Source: Pseudomonadota bacterium
GTDB lineage: Bacteria; Pseudomonadota; Alphaproteobacteria; Parvibaculales; Parvibaculaceae
Assembly: GCA_021780275.1 (NCBI GenBank)
Contig: JAJXZC010000046.1
Location: forward strand, 1-5,682
Direction of reading: 5' to 3'
Length of the DNA stretch: 5,682 nucleotides
The translations under genes and the position numbers were made by a program. Every line of letters starts with the position of its first letter. Position 1 is the stretch's first letter. Below the pieces are notes generated by a model. It was not told the origin of the DNA. It ran no database searches and worked only from the letters and a program-made list of their open reading frames with translations. Of the stretch, positions 1-5,682 are shown in pieces.

Positions 1-506
1 TCGAACATCGCCATTGGGCATTGCTTGTCTCTCAACAACGCGGCGGCCTCCGCGCATATACCGTCGAGAAGCTTCGCGCGACGGCGGACGGAGATGACAT
101 TCAAACTTAGCGCTTTAGCAATCTTGTGATCGGGTACGCCGCGTGCGATGGCCCGAACAACCATGGCATGTTCCTGGACTACGGAAAGCCGGCTGATCCG
201 CTTGTTGTAGGTGAATGCTTCGTCATCAATTGAGACTAGGCATTCCACTTCAGAAATACCGAGATCCTTCAATATTTCAACCCGAATATGTCCATCGAGA
301 ATTGAGAACAGCCCTCCGGTTCGCGATACGACAGGAGGTTCGACGAGACCGACCTCTCGAATCGAGGCCGCGATCTGCTGATATTTGGCAGTTGCCTTGA
401 CGCATGATGGTTGCGATTTCAAAGGCAGTAACGCCGACACCGGCAGTCTTACATATTTGTCCTCAAACCCTTGAAGAAGACGAAATGGGTTTTCGTTCGA
501 AGTCAT
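1..506 (-). CDS. ParB/RepB-like partition protein, C-terminal part beyond the left edge
   Basis: The first 168 residues are present and read open to the window edge, starting MTSNENPFRLLQGFEDK. The ParB N-terminal fold is visible at about residues 17-95, with the strand-helix pattern IREVGLVEPPVV (49-60) and DGHIR (71-75) in the place of the ParB GxxR box. The usual ENxQR box is replaced by YNKRISRLS (100-108). A helix-turn-helix follows, GVPDHKIAKALSLNVISVRRR (123-143), then LLDGICAEA. The arrangement DEAFTYNKR...LS...QEH followed by LLDGIC is, from memory, typical of proteins annotated as plasmid partitioning RepB C-terminal domain-containing proteins, so about 120-160 more residues with that domain are expected to the left. 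The start ATG overlaps the stop of the preceding ParB-like gene as ATGA, and a GGGAGGA ribosome site lies 7 nt upstream. The likely role is sequence-specific DNA binding for partition or for the recombinase system. Function is inferred, not shown. Confidence 0.85.
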   Translation of the reverse strand, partial: MTSNENPFRLLQGFEDKYVRLPVSALLPLKSQPSCVKATAKYQQIAASIREVGLVEPPVVSRTGGLFSILDGHIRVEILKDLGISEVECLVSIDDEAFTYNKRISRLSVVQEHAMVVRAIARGVPDHKIAKALSLNVISVRRRAKLLDGICAEAAALLRDKQCPMAMF

Positions 507-1405
507 GCTTCGATCCTCCCGTTACTGACGCGATCGGCTAGCTCCCGTGGCATGTCGGCCAGCCCTTCCGCTCTAAGCAGATTTAAAAAGTTTTCGTCAT
601 CGTGTAGCGAGCGCATCGCTTCTACAATAAATAGGAGCCTAGCTTGGGTGATTTCTGCCTTTTTTATGAGGAGGCGCTGGCGGTCCGCTTCTCGTCGGTA
701 GACTCGGATCAAAGCTTCCGTCGAAGCAGGCTTTTTCGGAGGCGAAGAGCGCCCGAAGTCTGTATTCTCCAACTTCCGGCCCAAGCGCCGTCGCCGATCG
801 AGCAGTCGGCGGAGCTTTATCAACTTGCTTCCGGAGATCTTGCCTTCGGTATATGCTTGAGCCAGCAACCCTTGTAGTTGGCTATCGTCGGCGCGCGATA
901 TCTCCACCGCAACACTCAGCGGTATCGTGCCCGCCTCTACCGCAACCAGCAGGCGCTGCTCGCCCTTTGCAAACAGGCCTGAGATCATGTTGACCCATTC
1001 ATAGCTGAGACCAGTCTTTGTAGCGATCTGCTGGTCACTGTAGCCCCGCTTCCCCATCCCTTGGATATCTTGAAGCAAATCGATCGCGCGGTGGTGACGA
1101 CGAGCGCAGTTCTCGACTAAGCTCATCACAAGGCAGTCACTTTCTGCTGCGTCGATCACGATTGCCGGAATATGGGTCTGTCCAAGCTTAGTGCAGGCTT
1201 CCAAGCGCCCCTGGCCGCAGACAAGGCCGTAGGCGGGCTCACCGTCCTCCGCGACCGAACGGTTAACGGTAATCGGACGCTTCAGGCCGACGAGCCTTAT
1301 GCTTTCAACCATCTCATCGAAGTTGCGCCTATTTCGCACTCTTGGATTGAGAACGGTAATCCGATCAATAGGAATTACCTCGACATTCTTCGTCTCATTG
1401 GTCAT
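503..1405 (-). CDS. ParB/RepB-like DNA-binding protein (300 aa)
   Basis: The protein has a ParB N-terminal domain at about residues 8-105. It contains the IRLVGLKRPITV segment (36-47), a CGQGRLEA box (63-70) matching the ParB GERR-type phosphate-binding motif, and LVENCARRHH (96-105) matching the ENxQR motif but with Ala where Gln is usual. A helix-turn-helix follows at about 121-145 (YSDQQIATKTGLSYEWV), then a helical region. A separate C-terminal helical segment at about 228-293 contains ENFLNLLRAEGL and MPRELADR. A basic linker (RRLLDRRRRLGRK) lies between them. Length and order fit a ParB/RepB family protein. ParB proteins bind parS-like DNA and, in studied members, load as CTP-dependent clamps; whether this one does is unknown. 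The start overlaps the recombinase stop as ATGA and has AAGGAGG 4 nt upstream, so it is probably translated with the recombinase. Its own stop overlaps the next ParB-like start in the same way. No ParA ATPase is nearby in the window. Confidence 0.88.
   Translation of the reverse strand: MTNETKNVEVIPIDRITVLNPRVRNRRNFDEMVESIRLVGLKRPITVNRSVAEDGEPAYGLVCGQGRLEACTKLGQTHIPAIVIDAAESDCLVMSLVENCARRHHRAIDLLQDIQGMGKRGYSDQQIATKTGLSYEWVNMISGLFAKGEQRLLVAVEAGTIPLSVAVEISRADDSQLQGLLAQAYTEGKISGSKLIKLRRLLDRRRRLGRKLENTDFGRSSPPKKPASTEALIRVYRREADRQRLLIKKAEITQARLLFIVEAMRSLHDDENFLNLLRAEGLADMPRELADRVSNGRIEA
514..520 (-). promoter_or_regulatory. Shine-Dalgarno of the second ParB-like gene
   Basis: GGGAGGA on the minus strand lies 7 nt before the ATG at 506-504, inside the last codons of the preceding ParB-like gene. 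It fixes the start that gives the ATGA overlap. Confidence 0.8.
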
Positions 1406-2970
1406 GCCGCCTCCTTGATACAGATGCGTGCTGACAAGGCATATAGGAAATCTAAATTATCGAATCGGTATCCATCGAGCGATAATCCGTTGCGCTCCCT
1501 CAGCCTCAGATTGGATCCCGTCATATCGATGCGTGGAAGAAGGTAATAATCATGCGGGCGACGATTGCTTTGGTCCATACGAATGGCGATAGTGATGTCG
1601 GGCGCTAGTCCGGCATCGAAACGAATGCGCCAGCGTGGACGCTCCGCTGTCTGAACACACCGAGCGATCACCACGGAAGTAGTGAACTCCCCATTGACAG
1701 TCAGCAGATCCGTTCCCGTATCGAAAATGACCTGACCGCCGACCTTATGAATCCCCGCGATGACCTCTTGCACGAGATGAGGGTGGAGACGGCGTAGATC
1801 ACGATTTTCTTCCACAAATCGATAGTCCCGATCGGGCCGATAGCCAACGAGCTTGTAGGCCCGAGGAAGCCCCCCGAAGCGGATAGCAATGGCACTGCTC
1901 GATAGCATCGTTTCGCGTTCGTCAATAATCAGGCTTGACAGGCTTCCAACTTCGATCAGAAGCTCGCGCAGCAGCTTCAGAAGCTCGTCGTTGCTTAAAC
2001 GACGCGAACGCTCTTCGATAATTGCCGCGGCGGCGTAGTGGAGTTGCGGATCCACGATCGGCTCAAAGGTCCGCTCGACGCGAATCCATCGGTCAGGAGA
2101 ATTGACAACTCGCTTCTGATTCAGTTTGGACGAGACGCGATTAAAGACGTTATCTCCGATATATTTCGGATTGGTCAAAACTCCACGGACTGACATCCGG
2201 GTCCACGGCTGGCGGAGGTACGTGAGAATTTTCTCCTGGTTAAGGATGGCGGCGATCTCGCTTTCCCTTCGCCGCTCATCAACGAACATCTTGTATATTC
2301 GTCTTACAGTTTCCACTTCGTCTGGCGGCCCGGGAACGAGAATAACCCGATCAGTCTGCAAGCTCTTACGATCACCGAGGGCGAGTTCGCCTTTCCGGTT
2401 GCCACGCTCGTCAATGAGCATGCGCCTCAGGCCGAAACCGGCCATGCCACCCTGCCGAAAGCCCTTCTTGATCAACAGAGCCTGACCGTCAGAAACTTTT
2501 TTCGAAAGCTCTCGACTAAACTCTCCGGCCATTAATCGCTTAATCGACTTGACGACGTTTGAAGTCAGACTTCCGTCGTTCTCGAATTGCTCAGCGCAAT
2601 AGTGGAGTTGGATACCGGATCGTGAGCATATGTGCTCATAATAGGCCGGCTCATCAGCATCCTGGAAACGTCCCCAGCGGCTGATGTCATAGATGATGAC
2701 CGCTTCAAAATCAGCGCGGCCAGATTCAATCTCGGCCATAAGGCGCCGGTGGCCAGGTCGATTGTCAGCCCTTAAGCCACTTCTTCCGGCGTCGTCATAG
2801 ACTCTAATAACTTCGAAGCCGCGCTGCGCGGCATAATCCATGATCGCTGCAAGCTGATTTTCTGGAGAGAACTCCTGCAAATCCGTCGACATCCGCACAT
2901 AAGCAACTGCACGAATCCGCCTATGGCTGATGCTCCCGTTCGCACGGGCGCCATGCAAACTTGCCACCAT
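1402..2970 (-). CDS. Large serine recombinase without zinc ribbon (522 aa)
   Basis: The N-terminal resolvase domain covers about residues 19-165, with catalytic Ser28 in YVRMSTDLQ and the catalytic arginine pair in DISRWGRF (Arg98, Arg101). Arg26 matches the conserved arginine just before the serine. ENDGSLTSNVVKSIKRLMAGE leads into the long helix (about 130-165) that links dimer subunits. A recombinase domain follows at about 178-278, with GFGLRRML and NPKYIGDNVFNR. Large serine recombinases usually continue with a zinc ribbon of four cysteines and a coiled coil. Here there is no cysteine cluster. A helical stretch at 309-350 leads to an unfamiliar domain at 350-522 with IRFGGLPRAYKLVGY (363-377), PRWRIRFD, PDITIAIRMD and DYYLLP. 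The enzyme is expected to cut and rejoin attachment sites to integrate or excise the element. The ATG at 2970 has GAG 5 nt upstream, and an in-frame stop lies just before it. The stop overlaps the ParB-like start as ATGA. Confidence 0.93.
   Translation of the reverse strand: MVASLHGARANGSISHRRIRAVAYVRMSTDLQEFSPENQLAAIMDYAAQRGFEVIRVYDDAGRSGLRADNRPGHRRLMAEIESGRADFEAVIIYDISRWGRFQDADEPAYYEHICSRSGIQLHYCAEQFENDGSLTSNVVKSIKRLMAGEFSRELSKKVSDGQALLIKKGFRQGGMAGFGLRRMLIDERGNRKGELALGDRKSLQTDRVILVPGPPDEVETVRRIYKMFVDERRRESEIAAILNQEKILTYLRQPWTRMSVRGVLTNPKYIGDNVFNRVSSKLNQKRVVNSPDRWIRVERTFEPIVDPQLHYAAAAIIEERSRRLSNDELLKLLRELLIEVGSLSSLIIDERETMLSSSAIAIRFGGLPRAYKLVGYRPDRDYRFVEENRDLRRLHPHLVQEVIAGIHKVGGQVIFDTGTDLLTVNGEFTTSVVIARCVQTAERPRWRIRFDAGLAPDITIAIRMDQSNRRPHDYYLLPRIDMTGSNLRLRERNGLSLDGYRFDNLDFLYALSARICIKEAA
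1405..1923 (-). other. Non-zinc-ribbon C-terminal domain of the recombinase
   Basis: Residues 350-522 of the recombinase form a segment distinct from the usual large-serine-recombinase C terminus. It begins with a short helical motif (SSSAIAIRFGGLPRAYKLVGY) that resembles small DNA-binding repeats of the rFGs...A...aGy kind. A mixed strand region follows with VNGEFTTSVVIAR, PRWRIRFD, PDITIAIRMD and DYYLLPRIDM, ending in LDFLYALSAR. From memory the same pattern recurs in other proteobacterial recombinases of about 520-540 aa. The segment probably recognises DNA or controls synapsis in place of the zinc ribbon and coiled coil. That role is inference. Confidence 0.6.
1410..1416 (-). promoter_or_regulatory. 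Shine-Dalgarno of the 300-aa ParB-like gene
   Basis: AAGGAGG on the minus strand lies 4 nt before the ATG at 1405-1403, within the final codons of the recombinase gene (Ile-Lys-Glu-Ala-Ala-stop). Its strength suggests the ParB-like protein is made at least as well as the recombinase from the same message. Confidence 0.85.
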
Positions 2971-3042
2971 TCGATCTCAACCATCGTCACCGGAATTGGC
3001 GCTTACCGCGCGTCAGCGTCATTGAAGCGGCTGGAGGTCGAA
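2971..3042. promoter_or_regulatory. 72-bp divergent promoter/operator region
   Basis: This gap separates the recombinase start (minus strand) from the HTH-like gene start (plus strand) and must hold at least part of both promoters unless these lie within the genes. No good -35/-10 pair was found on either strand. The pentamer CGTCA occurs three times on the plus strand, at 2985-2989, 3011-3015 and 3017-3021. These could be half-sites for the neighbouring HTH or ParB-like proteins, but such short repeats also arise by chance. Confidence 0.45.
3033..3037 (+). promoter_or_regulatory. Shine-Dalgarno that decides the HTH gene start
   Basis: GGAGG lies 5 nt before the ATG at 3043. It favours this start over the in-frame ATG at 2923, which would place 40 extra residues across the divergent promoter and into the recombinase coding sequence. 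Confidence 0.8.
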
Positions 3043-3438
3043 ATGTCTTTTCCCCAGAAGGGCAAGGTTTTGCCGAAAAGACTCCGGCAGGACGGTCGTT
3101 TCGCTCTGCTTGTGACGCGCGTCCTGCGCCGATCCTTGGGAGAGCGTTCGTCTGCAATTAAAGTGGTTGCACGTTGGACTGGCGCTGGAGAACGGACTGT
3201 CAAGAACTGGTTTTCCGGGCAAAACGCCCCTTCGGGCGATCATTTCCTCGAATTGGTCAGAAATTGCCCCGACATGCTGGACGAATTTCTGGCGGCCGCC
3301 GGTCAGACCGAACGGCTGTCCGGCGTAAATCTGCGCAGGGCGCGGCTAGCCCTAGTGAGCGCATTGCTCAATCTTGATAAATTGATGGAAGGGGAGCCTG
3401 GCTTGCTGGCACCTCACGTCTCGCCGCGTGACAAATGA
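3043..3438 (+). CDS. Small helix-turn-helix-like protein, candidate regulator (131 aa)
   Basis: The protein begins MSFPQKGKVLPKRLRQDGR. Its core at about residues 37-60, AIKVVARWTGAGERTVKNWF, has the helix-turn-helix pattern in which an alanine-rich first helix precedes a recognition helix containing ERTVKNW. It is followed by SGQNAPSGDHFLELVRNCP (58-76) and a helix, LDEFLAAAGQ (79-88). The layout resembles short XRE/Cro-like DNA-binding proteins. From memory, ARWTGA.ERT.KNW...G..APSG is recurrent in alphaproteobacterial mobile elements, usually without assigned function. The last 40 residues are helical with no recognised domain. The gene is divergent from the recombinase operon, so it may repress or activate the shared 72-bp region. 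It has no partner gene downstream. The HTH fold is fairly likely; the regulatory target is inference. Confidence 0.8.
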   Translation: MSFPQKGKVLPKRLRQDGRFALLVTRVLRRSLGERSSAIKVVARWTGAGERTVKNWFSGQNAPSGDHFLELVRNCPDMLDEFLAAAGQTERLSGVNLRRARLALVSALLNLDKLMEGEPGLLAPHVSPRDK

Positions 3439-3553
3439 TCAAATCTACTTATCCTGAATGGGGAGATGGACGGCTCACCAGTTCGACGCAAAGCCAGCAA
3501 CCGGATGCGGTGGGACGGATTAACTGCGCGGGCGTTGGACGCGGAGCGAGGCG
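3439..3553. other. Intergenic junction between the mobile element and chromosomal genes
   Basis: These 115 bp hold no convincing gene, tRNA end or rho-independent terminator. The composition changes across them from moderate GC on the left to strongly GC-rich on the right. An 8-bp inverted match, TTGCTGGC at 3403-3410 against GCCAGCAA at 3493-3500, spans the end of the HTH gene and this gap, but its length is near chance level. An attachment site of the serine recombinase may lie here. Only the other element end or an unoccupied relative could show it. Confidence 0.4.
3543..3546 (+). promoter_or_regulatory. Shine-Dalgarno of the DUF4403 gene
   Basis: GGAG lies 7 nt before the ATG at 3554 and supports this start, which also gives a complete signal peptide. 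Confidence 0.6.
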
Positions 3554-4960
3554 ATGAGCAAAATTGCAGCGTATCGTCGCGCAGGGGCTGCGCTTCTTTT
3601 TGTAACGTTTTTGTGTAATTCCGGCCGCGCCGACGAGGCGCCGCCGGTCAGTCCTGACAAACCGGCGCCCTTTGTCACGCCGTCGCATGTTTCCGCGAGC
3701 ATCGAATTCGGCATTCCGGCGCTTGCGAGCGCGGTCGAGCGCGACGTGCCGCGGCGGCTTGCGACCTTCGACGAGCGCATCCAATGCGTTCACCGGCGCG
3801 TGCTGTTCTTTCGCGTCAGGGCGAATTGCGACATCGAGGGCGCTATCGAGCGCACCGGGCCCGTTTCGCTTTATGGCCGCGGCGATGCGATCATCGGCTC
3901 GACGCCGATCTATGGCGCGGTGAGCGGGCAGGGCGCGAACCGGTTCACGCGGCGCATTCACGGCGCGGCGGAGGCTGGTGTTGTCGTCGAAGCGGAGGCG
4001 CGGCCGGAGCTGCGGCGCGACTGGTCGCTCGATCTTCACTTGAGCGATGCTTATCATTGGACCGAGCCGCCGGTGCTTCATGTGCTCGGCCGCGATATTC
4101 CGCTCGCCCGCTATGTCGAGCCGCGTATTCGTGAACAGCTCGCGCGGGTGCGAGCCCGCGCCGCCGAGGCGGTGCGCCGGCTCGATCTGCGCGGCAAGGC
4201 GGCGACCGCCTGGCGCCATGCCTTCGAGCCGATCAAACTTGCCGACGCGCCGCCGGTCTGGCTGCAATTGACGCCGCAGAGCGCCGCCTTCGCCGGCGTG
4301 CGCGCCGATCGCCGCGTGTTGTGGGGCGCGCTCGAATTGCAGGGCAATGCCGCGACTTCGGTGGGCGCCGCGCCGGTGCCGGTCGCGGCGACGCCGCTGC
4401 CGCCGCTCGGCCGCGATGTGGCCGCGCCGGGCAAGTTCGATGTCATCCTGCCGGTCGAAATCGGCTACGACTTCCTGGCTCAGACGATCAAAGCCGCGGC
4501 GGCCGCTTCCTTGAACGGCAATGTCGCGCTGCGCGATGTCAAAATCTATCCGTCGAACGGCAAGATCATCATCGGCTTGAAAATCGCCAAAAAGGAGAAC
4601 AATGCGCCGGATGCCGGCACATGGTTTTATCTGTCGGCGACGCCGCTGGTCGATCCCGACACGCAGACCTTGCAGTTTCCCGATCTTGCGGCCGCCGCGG
4701 CGAAAGCCGAGGCGATGGCGCAAGCGAGCGGCAATGCCGATCTCGTCGATCGGTTGCGGCAGGCGAAAATCCTGTATCAGCAAATCTATCAAAAGCTGAT
4801 TGCCACGGCGAACAAGCGATTGACGCGGCCGTTGAAAGACGGCTTCCGCATGGTCGGCCATCTCGATTCCGCCAAGCTCGATCACGTCTCTCTGCTGCAG
4901 AACGGCGTCAGCATCGCGCTGCGCATGAGCGGCAGCCTCAAAATTCTCTACGGCCTCTAA
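3554..4960 (+). CDS. Exported DUF4403-family protein (468 aa)
   Basis: An N-terminal signal peptide is visible: basic YRR (7-9), a hydrophobic AGAALLFVTFLC core (10-21) and a likely signal peptidase I site after Ala26 (GRA before DEAPP). Cys21 is not in a good lipobox, so a soluble periplasmic or secreted protein is favoured over a lipoprotein. The mature part has features of the DUF4403 family: the segment FGIPALASAVERDVPRRL near the start, CDIEGAIERTGPVSLYGRGD in the first half, and a C-terminal GFRMVGHLDSAKLDHVSL segment leading to a last strand with SGSLKILYGL. A helical, alanine-rich stretch near residues 376-415 (DLAAAAAKAEAMAQ) could be a coiled coil. Length fits the family, whose biochemical role is unknown. 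The stop shares a base with the downstream lipase-like start. The sequence is rich in GCG, CGC and GGC codons, unlike the left-hand genes. Confidence 0.85.
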   Translation: MSKIAAYRRAGAALLFVTFLCNSGRADEAPPVSPDKPAPFVTPSHVSASIEFGIPALASAVERDVPRRLATFDERIQCVHRRVLFFRVRANCDIEGAIERTGPVSLYGRGDAIIGSTPIYGAVSGQGANRFTRRIHGAAEAGVVVEAEARPELRRDWSLDLHLSDAYHWTEPPVLHVLGRDIPLARYVEPRIREQLARVRARAAEAVRRLDLRGKAATAWRHAFEPIKLADAPPVWLQLTPQSAAFAGVRADRRVLWGALELQGNAATSVGAAPVPVAATPLPPLGRDVAAPGKFDVILPVEIGYDFLAQTIKAAAAASLNGNVALRDVKIYPSNGKIIIGLKIAKKENNAPDAGTWFYLSATPLVDPDTQTLQFPDLAAAAAKAEAMAQASGNADLVDRLRQAKILYQQIYQKLIATANKRLTRPLKDGFRMVGHLDSAKLDHVSLLQNGVSIALRMSGSLKILYGL

Positions 4961-5682
4961 TGCGCCGCGCGTGGCTGCTTGTCGCGCTCGCTTTGCTCAG
5001 CGCGCCGGCCGCGGCGCAAAGCACCTTCTATGATGCGCCCCGCGTCGACGCGATCGGCAAGCCCGGCACGCTGGTCCGCTCGCAGGCGATGGCGGGCGCG
5101 CCGCTCGGCGCCGCCGCTTGGCGGGTGCTTTATCGCTCGACGAGCTTCGACAGCAAGCCCATCCTCGTGTCCGGCGTCGTTATCGTGCCGCAAGGTGCGC
5201 CGCCGCCGGGGGGCCGGCCGATCGTCGCCTGGGCGCATCCGACGACCGGCATCGTGCCGCATTGCGCGCCCTCGCTCGCGCTCTTCTTCTTTCAGCAGGT
5301 GCAGGGCCTGCGGACCATGGTGCGCGACGGCTATGTCGTCGCGGCGACGGATTATCCCGGCCTCGGCACGCCGGGGCCACATCCCTATCTCGTCGGATTG
5401 AGCGAGGCGCGCGCTGTCGTCGACAGCGTGCGCGTCGCGCGGACGATGCCGGGTGCGGGCGGCGGCAACCGCTATGTCGTCTGGGGCCATTCGCAGGGCG
5501 GCCATGCGGCGCTTTTCACCGGCCTCATCGCCAAGAGCTATGCGCCGGAGCTGACGCTGCTTGGCGTCGCCGCCGCGGCGCCCGCGAGCGAGCTTGGCGC
5601 GCTGATGGATGACGATCTCGATAGTCCCGCCGGCAAGAACATCACCGCGATGACGCTCTGGTCCTGGCAGCGCGTCTATGAT
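4960..5682 (+). CDS. Exported alpha/beta hydrolase, secretory-lipase type, cut by the right edge
   Basis: The first 241 residues are present and stay open to the edge. A signal peptide is clear: MRRAWLLVALALLSAPAAA with probable cleavage after Ala19, before QSTFYDAP. The alpha/beta-hydrolase core follows, with IVAWAHPTTG (88-97) near the expected oxyanion-hole strand, then DYPGLGTPG (131-139) and the nucleophile elbow GHSQGG (176-181) with Ser178 as the catalytic serine. WAHPTTG, DYPGLG and GHSQGG together are typical of the secretory lipase (LIP) family, which hydrolyses ester bonds of lipids or related esters outside the cytoplasm. The catalytic Asp and His should lie in the missing part. 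No clear Shine-Dalgarno precedes the ATG, which overlaps the DUF4403 stop as TAATG, so translation is probably coupled to the upstream gene. The substrate cannot be told from the sequence. Confidence 0.87.
   Translation, partial: MRRAWLLVALALLSAPAAAQSTFYDAPRVDAIGKPGTLVRSQAMAGAPLGAAAWRVLYRSTSFDSKPILVSGVVIVPQGAPPPGGRPIVAWAHPTTGIVPHCAPSLALFFFQQVQGLRTMVRDGYVVAATDYPGLGTPGPHPYLVGLSEARAVVDSVRVARTMPGAGGGNRYVVWGHSQGGHAALFTGLIAKSYAPELTLLGVAAAAPASELGALMDDDLDSPAGKNITAMTLWSWQRVYD

Larger units (their letters stand above)
1..3438. mobile_element. End of an integrated mobile element: serine recombinase, two ParB-like genes and a divergent HTH gene
   Basis: This stretch carries a large serine recombinase, two ParB/RepB-like genes in one overlapping operon and a small divergent HTH-like gene. 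It is visibly less GC-rich than the DNA to its right: positions 1441-1500 are about 42% GC, against about 83% in 4141-4200. Site-specific recombinase plus plasmid-type partition genes points to an integrative element or an integrated plasmid. The left end is outside the window. The right limit is placed at the end of the HTH gene, but it could fall anywhere in 3439-3553. No inverted or direct terminal repeat was identified, so the call rests on gene content and composition only. Confidence 0.6.

Noticed and set aside
1172..1546. A 124-codon plus-strand frame across the ParB-like/recombinase junction
   Set aside because: It lies opposite two well-supported genes and has no domain or ribosome site of its own.
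2923..3042. A longer start for the HTH-like gene at 2923
   Set aside because: It would overlap the recombinase start and fill the divergent promoter gap. The ATG at 3043 has GGAGG at ideal spacing.
3461..3480. A possible tRNA 3' end (CTCACCA) at the junction
   Set aside because: No T-loop, acceptor-stem pairing or anticodon arm can be found upstream.
3403..3500. An 8-bp inverted repeat (TTGCTGGC / GCCAGCAA) near the element junction
   Set aside because: The arms are short and 82 bp apart, close to chance for this much sequence, and no second element end is available for comparison.
3466..3618. A 50-codon plus-strand frame starting MDGSPVRRKASNRMRWDG
   Set aside because: The purine run GGGGAG abuts the ATG with no spacing, the frame runs into the DUF4403 gene in another frame, and no family is recognised. 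A gene remnant cannot be excluded, but nothing supports it.
3449..4885. A 478-codon open frame on the minus strand opposite the DUF4403 gene
   Set aside because: It is arginine-rich low-complexity translation of GC-rich DNA with no recognisable domain. The plus strand has a signal peptide, a family match and a ribosome site.
5412..5428. A perfect palindrome with 8-bp arms, CGCTGTCG-T-CGACAGCG
   Set aside because: It lies inside the lipase-like coding sequence and encodes ordinary residues (AVVDS). GC-rich coding DNA produces such palindromes by chance.
4957..5505. A 182-codon minus-strand frame and several plus-strand frames over the lipase-like gene
   Set aside because: They are arginine- and alanine-rich shadows. 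The frame from 4960 carries the signal peptide and the GHSQGG catalytic motif and is open to the edge.

Overview
The window joins two unlike pieces of DNA. Positions 1 to about 3440 have moderate GC (positions 1441-1500 are about 42% GC) and look like the end of an integrated mobile element. Positions 3554 to 5682 are strongly GC-rich (positions 4141-4200 are about 83% GC) and look like resident chromosome coding for exported proteins. The codon use, the RepB-like partition protein family and the DUF4403 protein suggest an alphaproteobacterium, perhaps in the Rhizobiales/Beijerinckiaceae area. That placement is inference from composition and family memory, not a database match.

Mobile-element part. 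Three minus-strand genes form a tight cassette read from 2970 leftwards: a 522-aa large serine recombinase, a 300-aa ParB-like protein, and a second ParB/RepB-like protein cut off by the left edge after 168 residues. Both junctions are ATGA stop/start overlaps, and each downstream gene has a strong Shine-Dalgarno inside the end of the gene before it, so translation is probably coupled. Divergent from the recombinase, across 72 bp, lies a 131-aa helix-turn-helix-like protein with a strong Shine-Dalgarno. It is a candidate regulator or accessory factor of the cassette. No ParA-type ATPase is present in the window.

Junction. Positions 3439-3553 hold no convincing gene, tRNA or terminator. The compositional change occurs here, so the element end may lie here or just beside it. 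No attachment site can be proven from one end of the element.

Chromosomal part. A secreted DUF4403-family protein (3554-4960) is followed by a secreted alpha/beta hydrolase of the secretory-lipase type (4960 to the right edge, incomplete). They share one base in a TAATG stop/start overlap and are probably a two-gene operon of exported proteins.

The most notable object is the coupled recombinase-ParB-RepB cassette. The recombinase has the catalytic and recombinase domains of a large serine recombinase but no zinc-ribbon cysteine cluster, and a different C-terminal domain in its place. Both ParB-like partners have altered versions of the ParB CTP-binding motifs.
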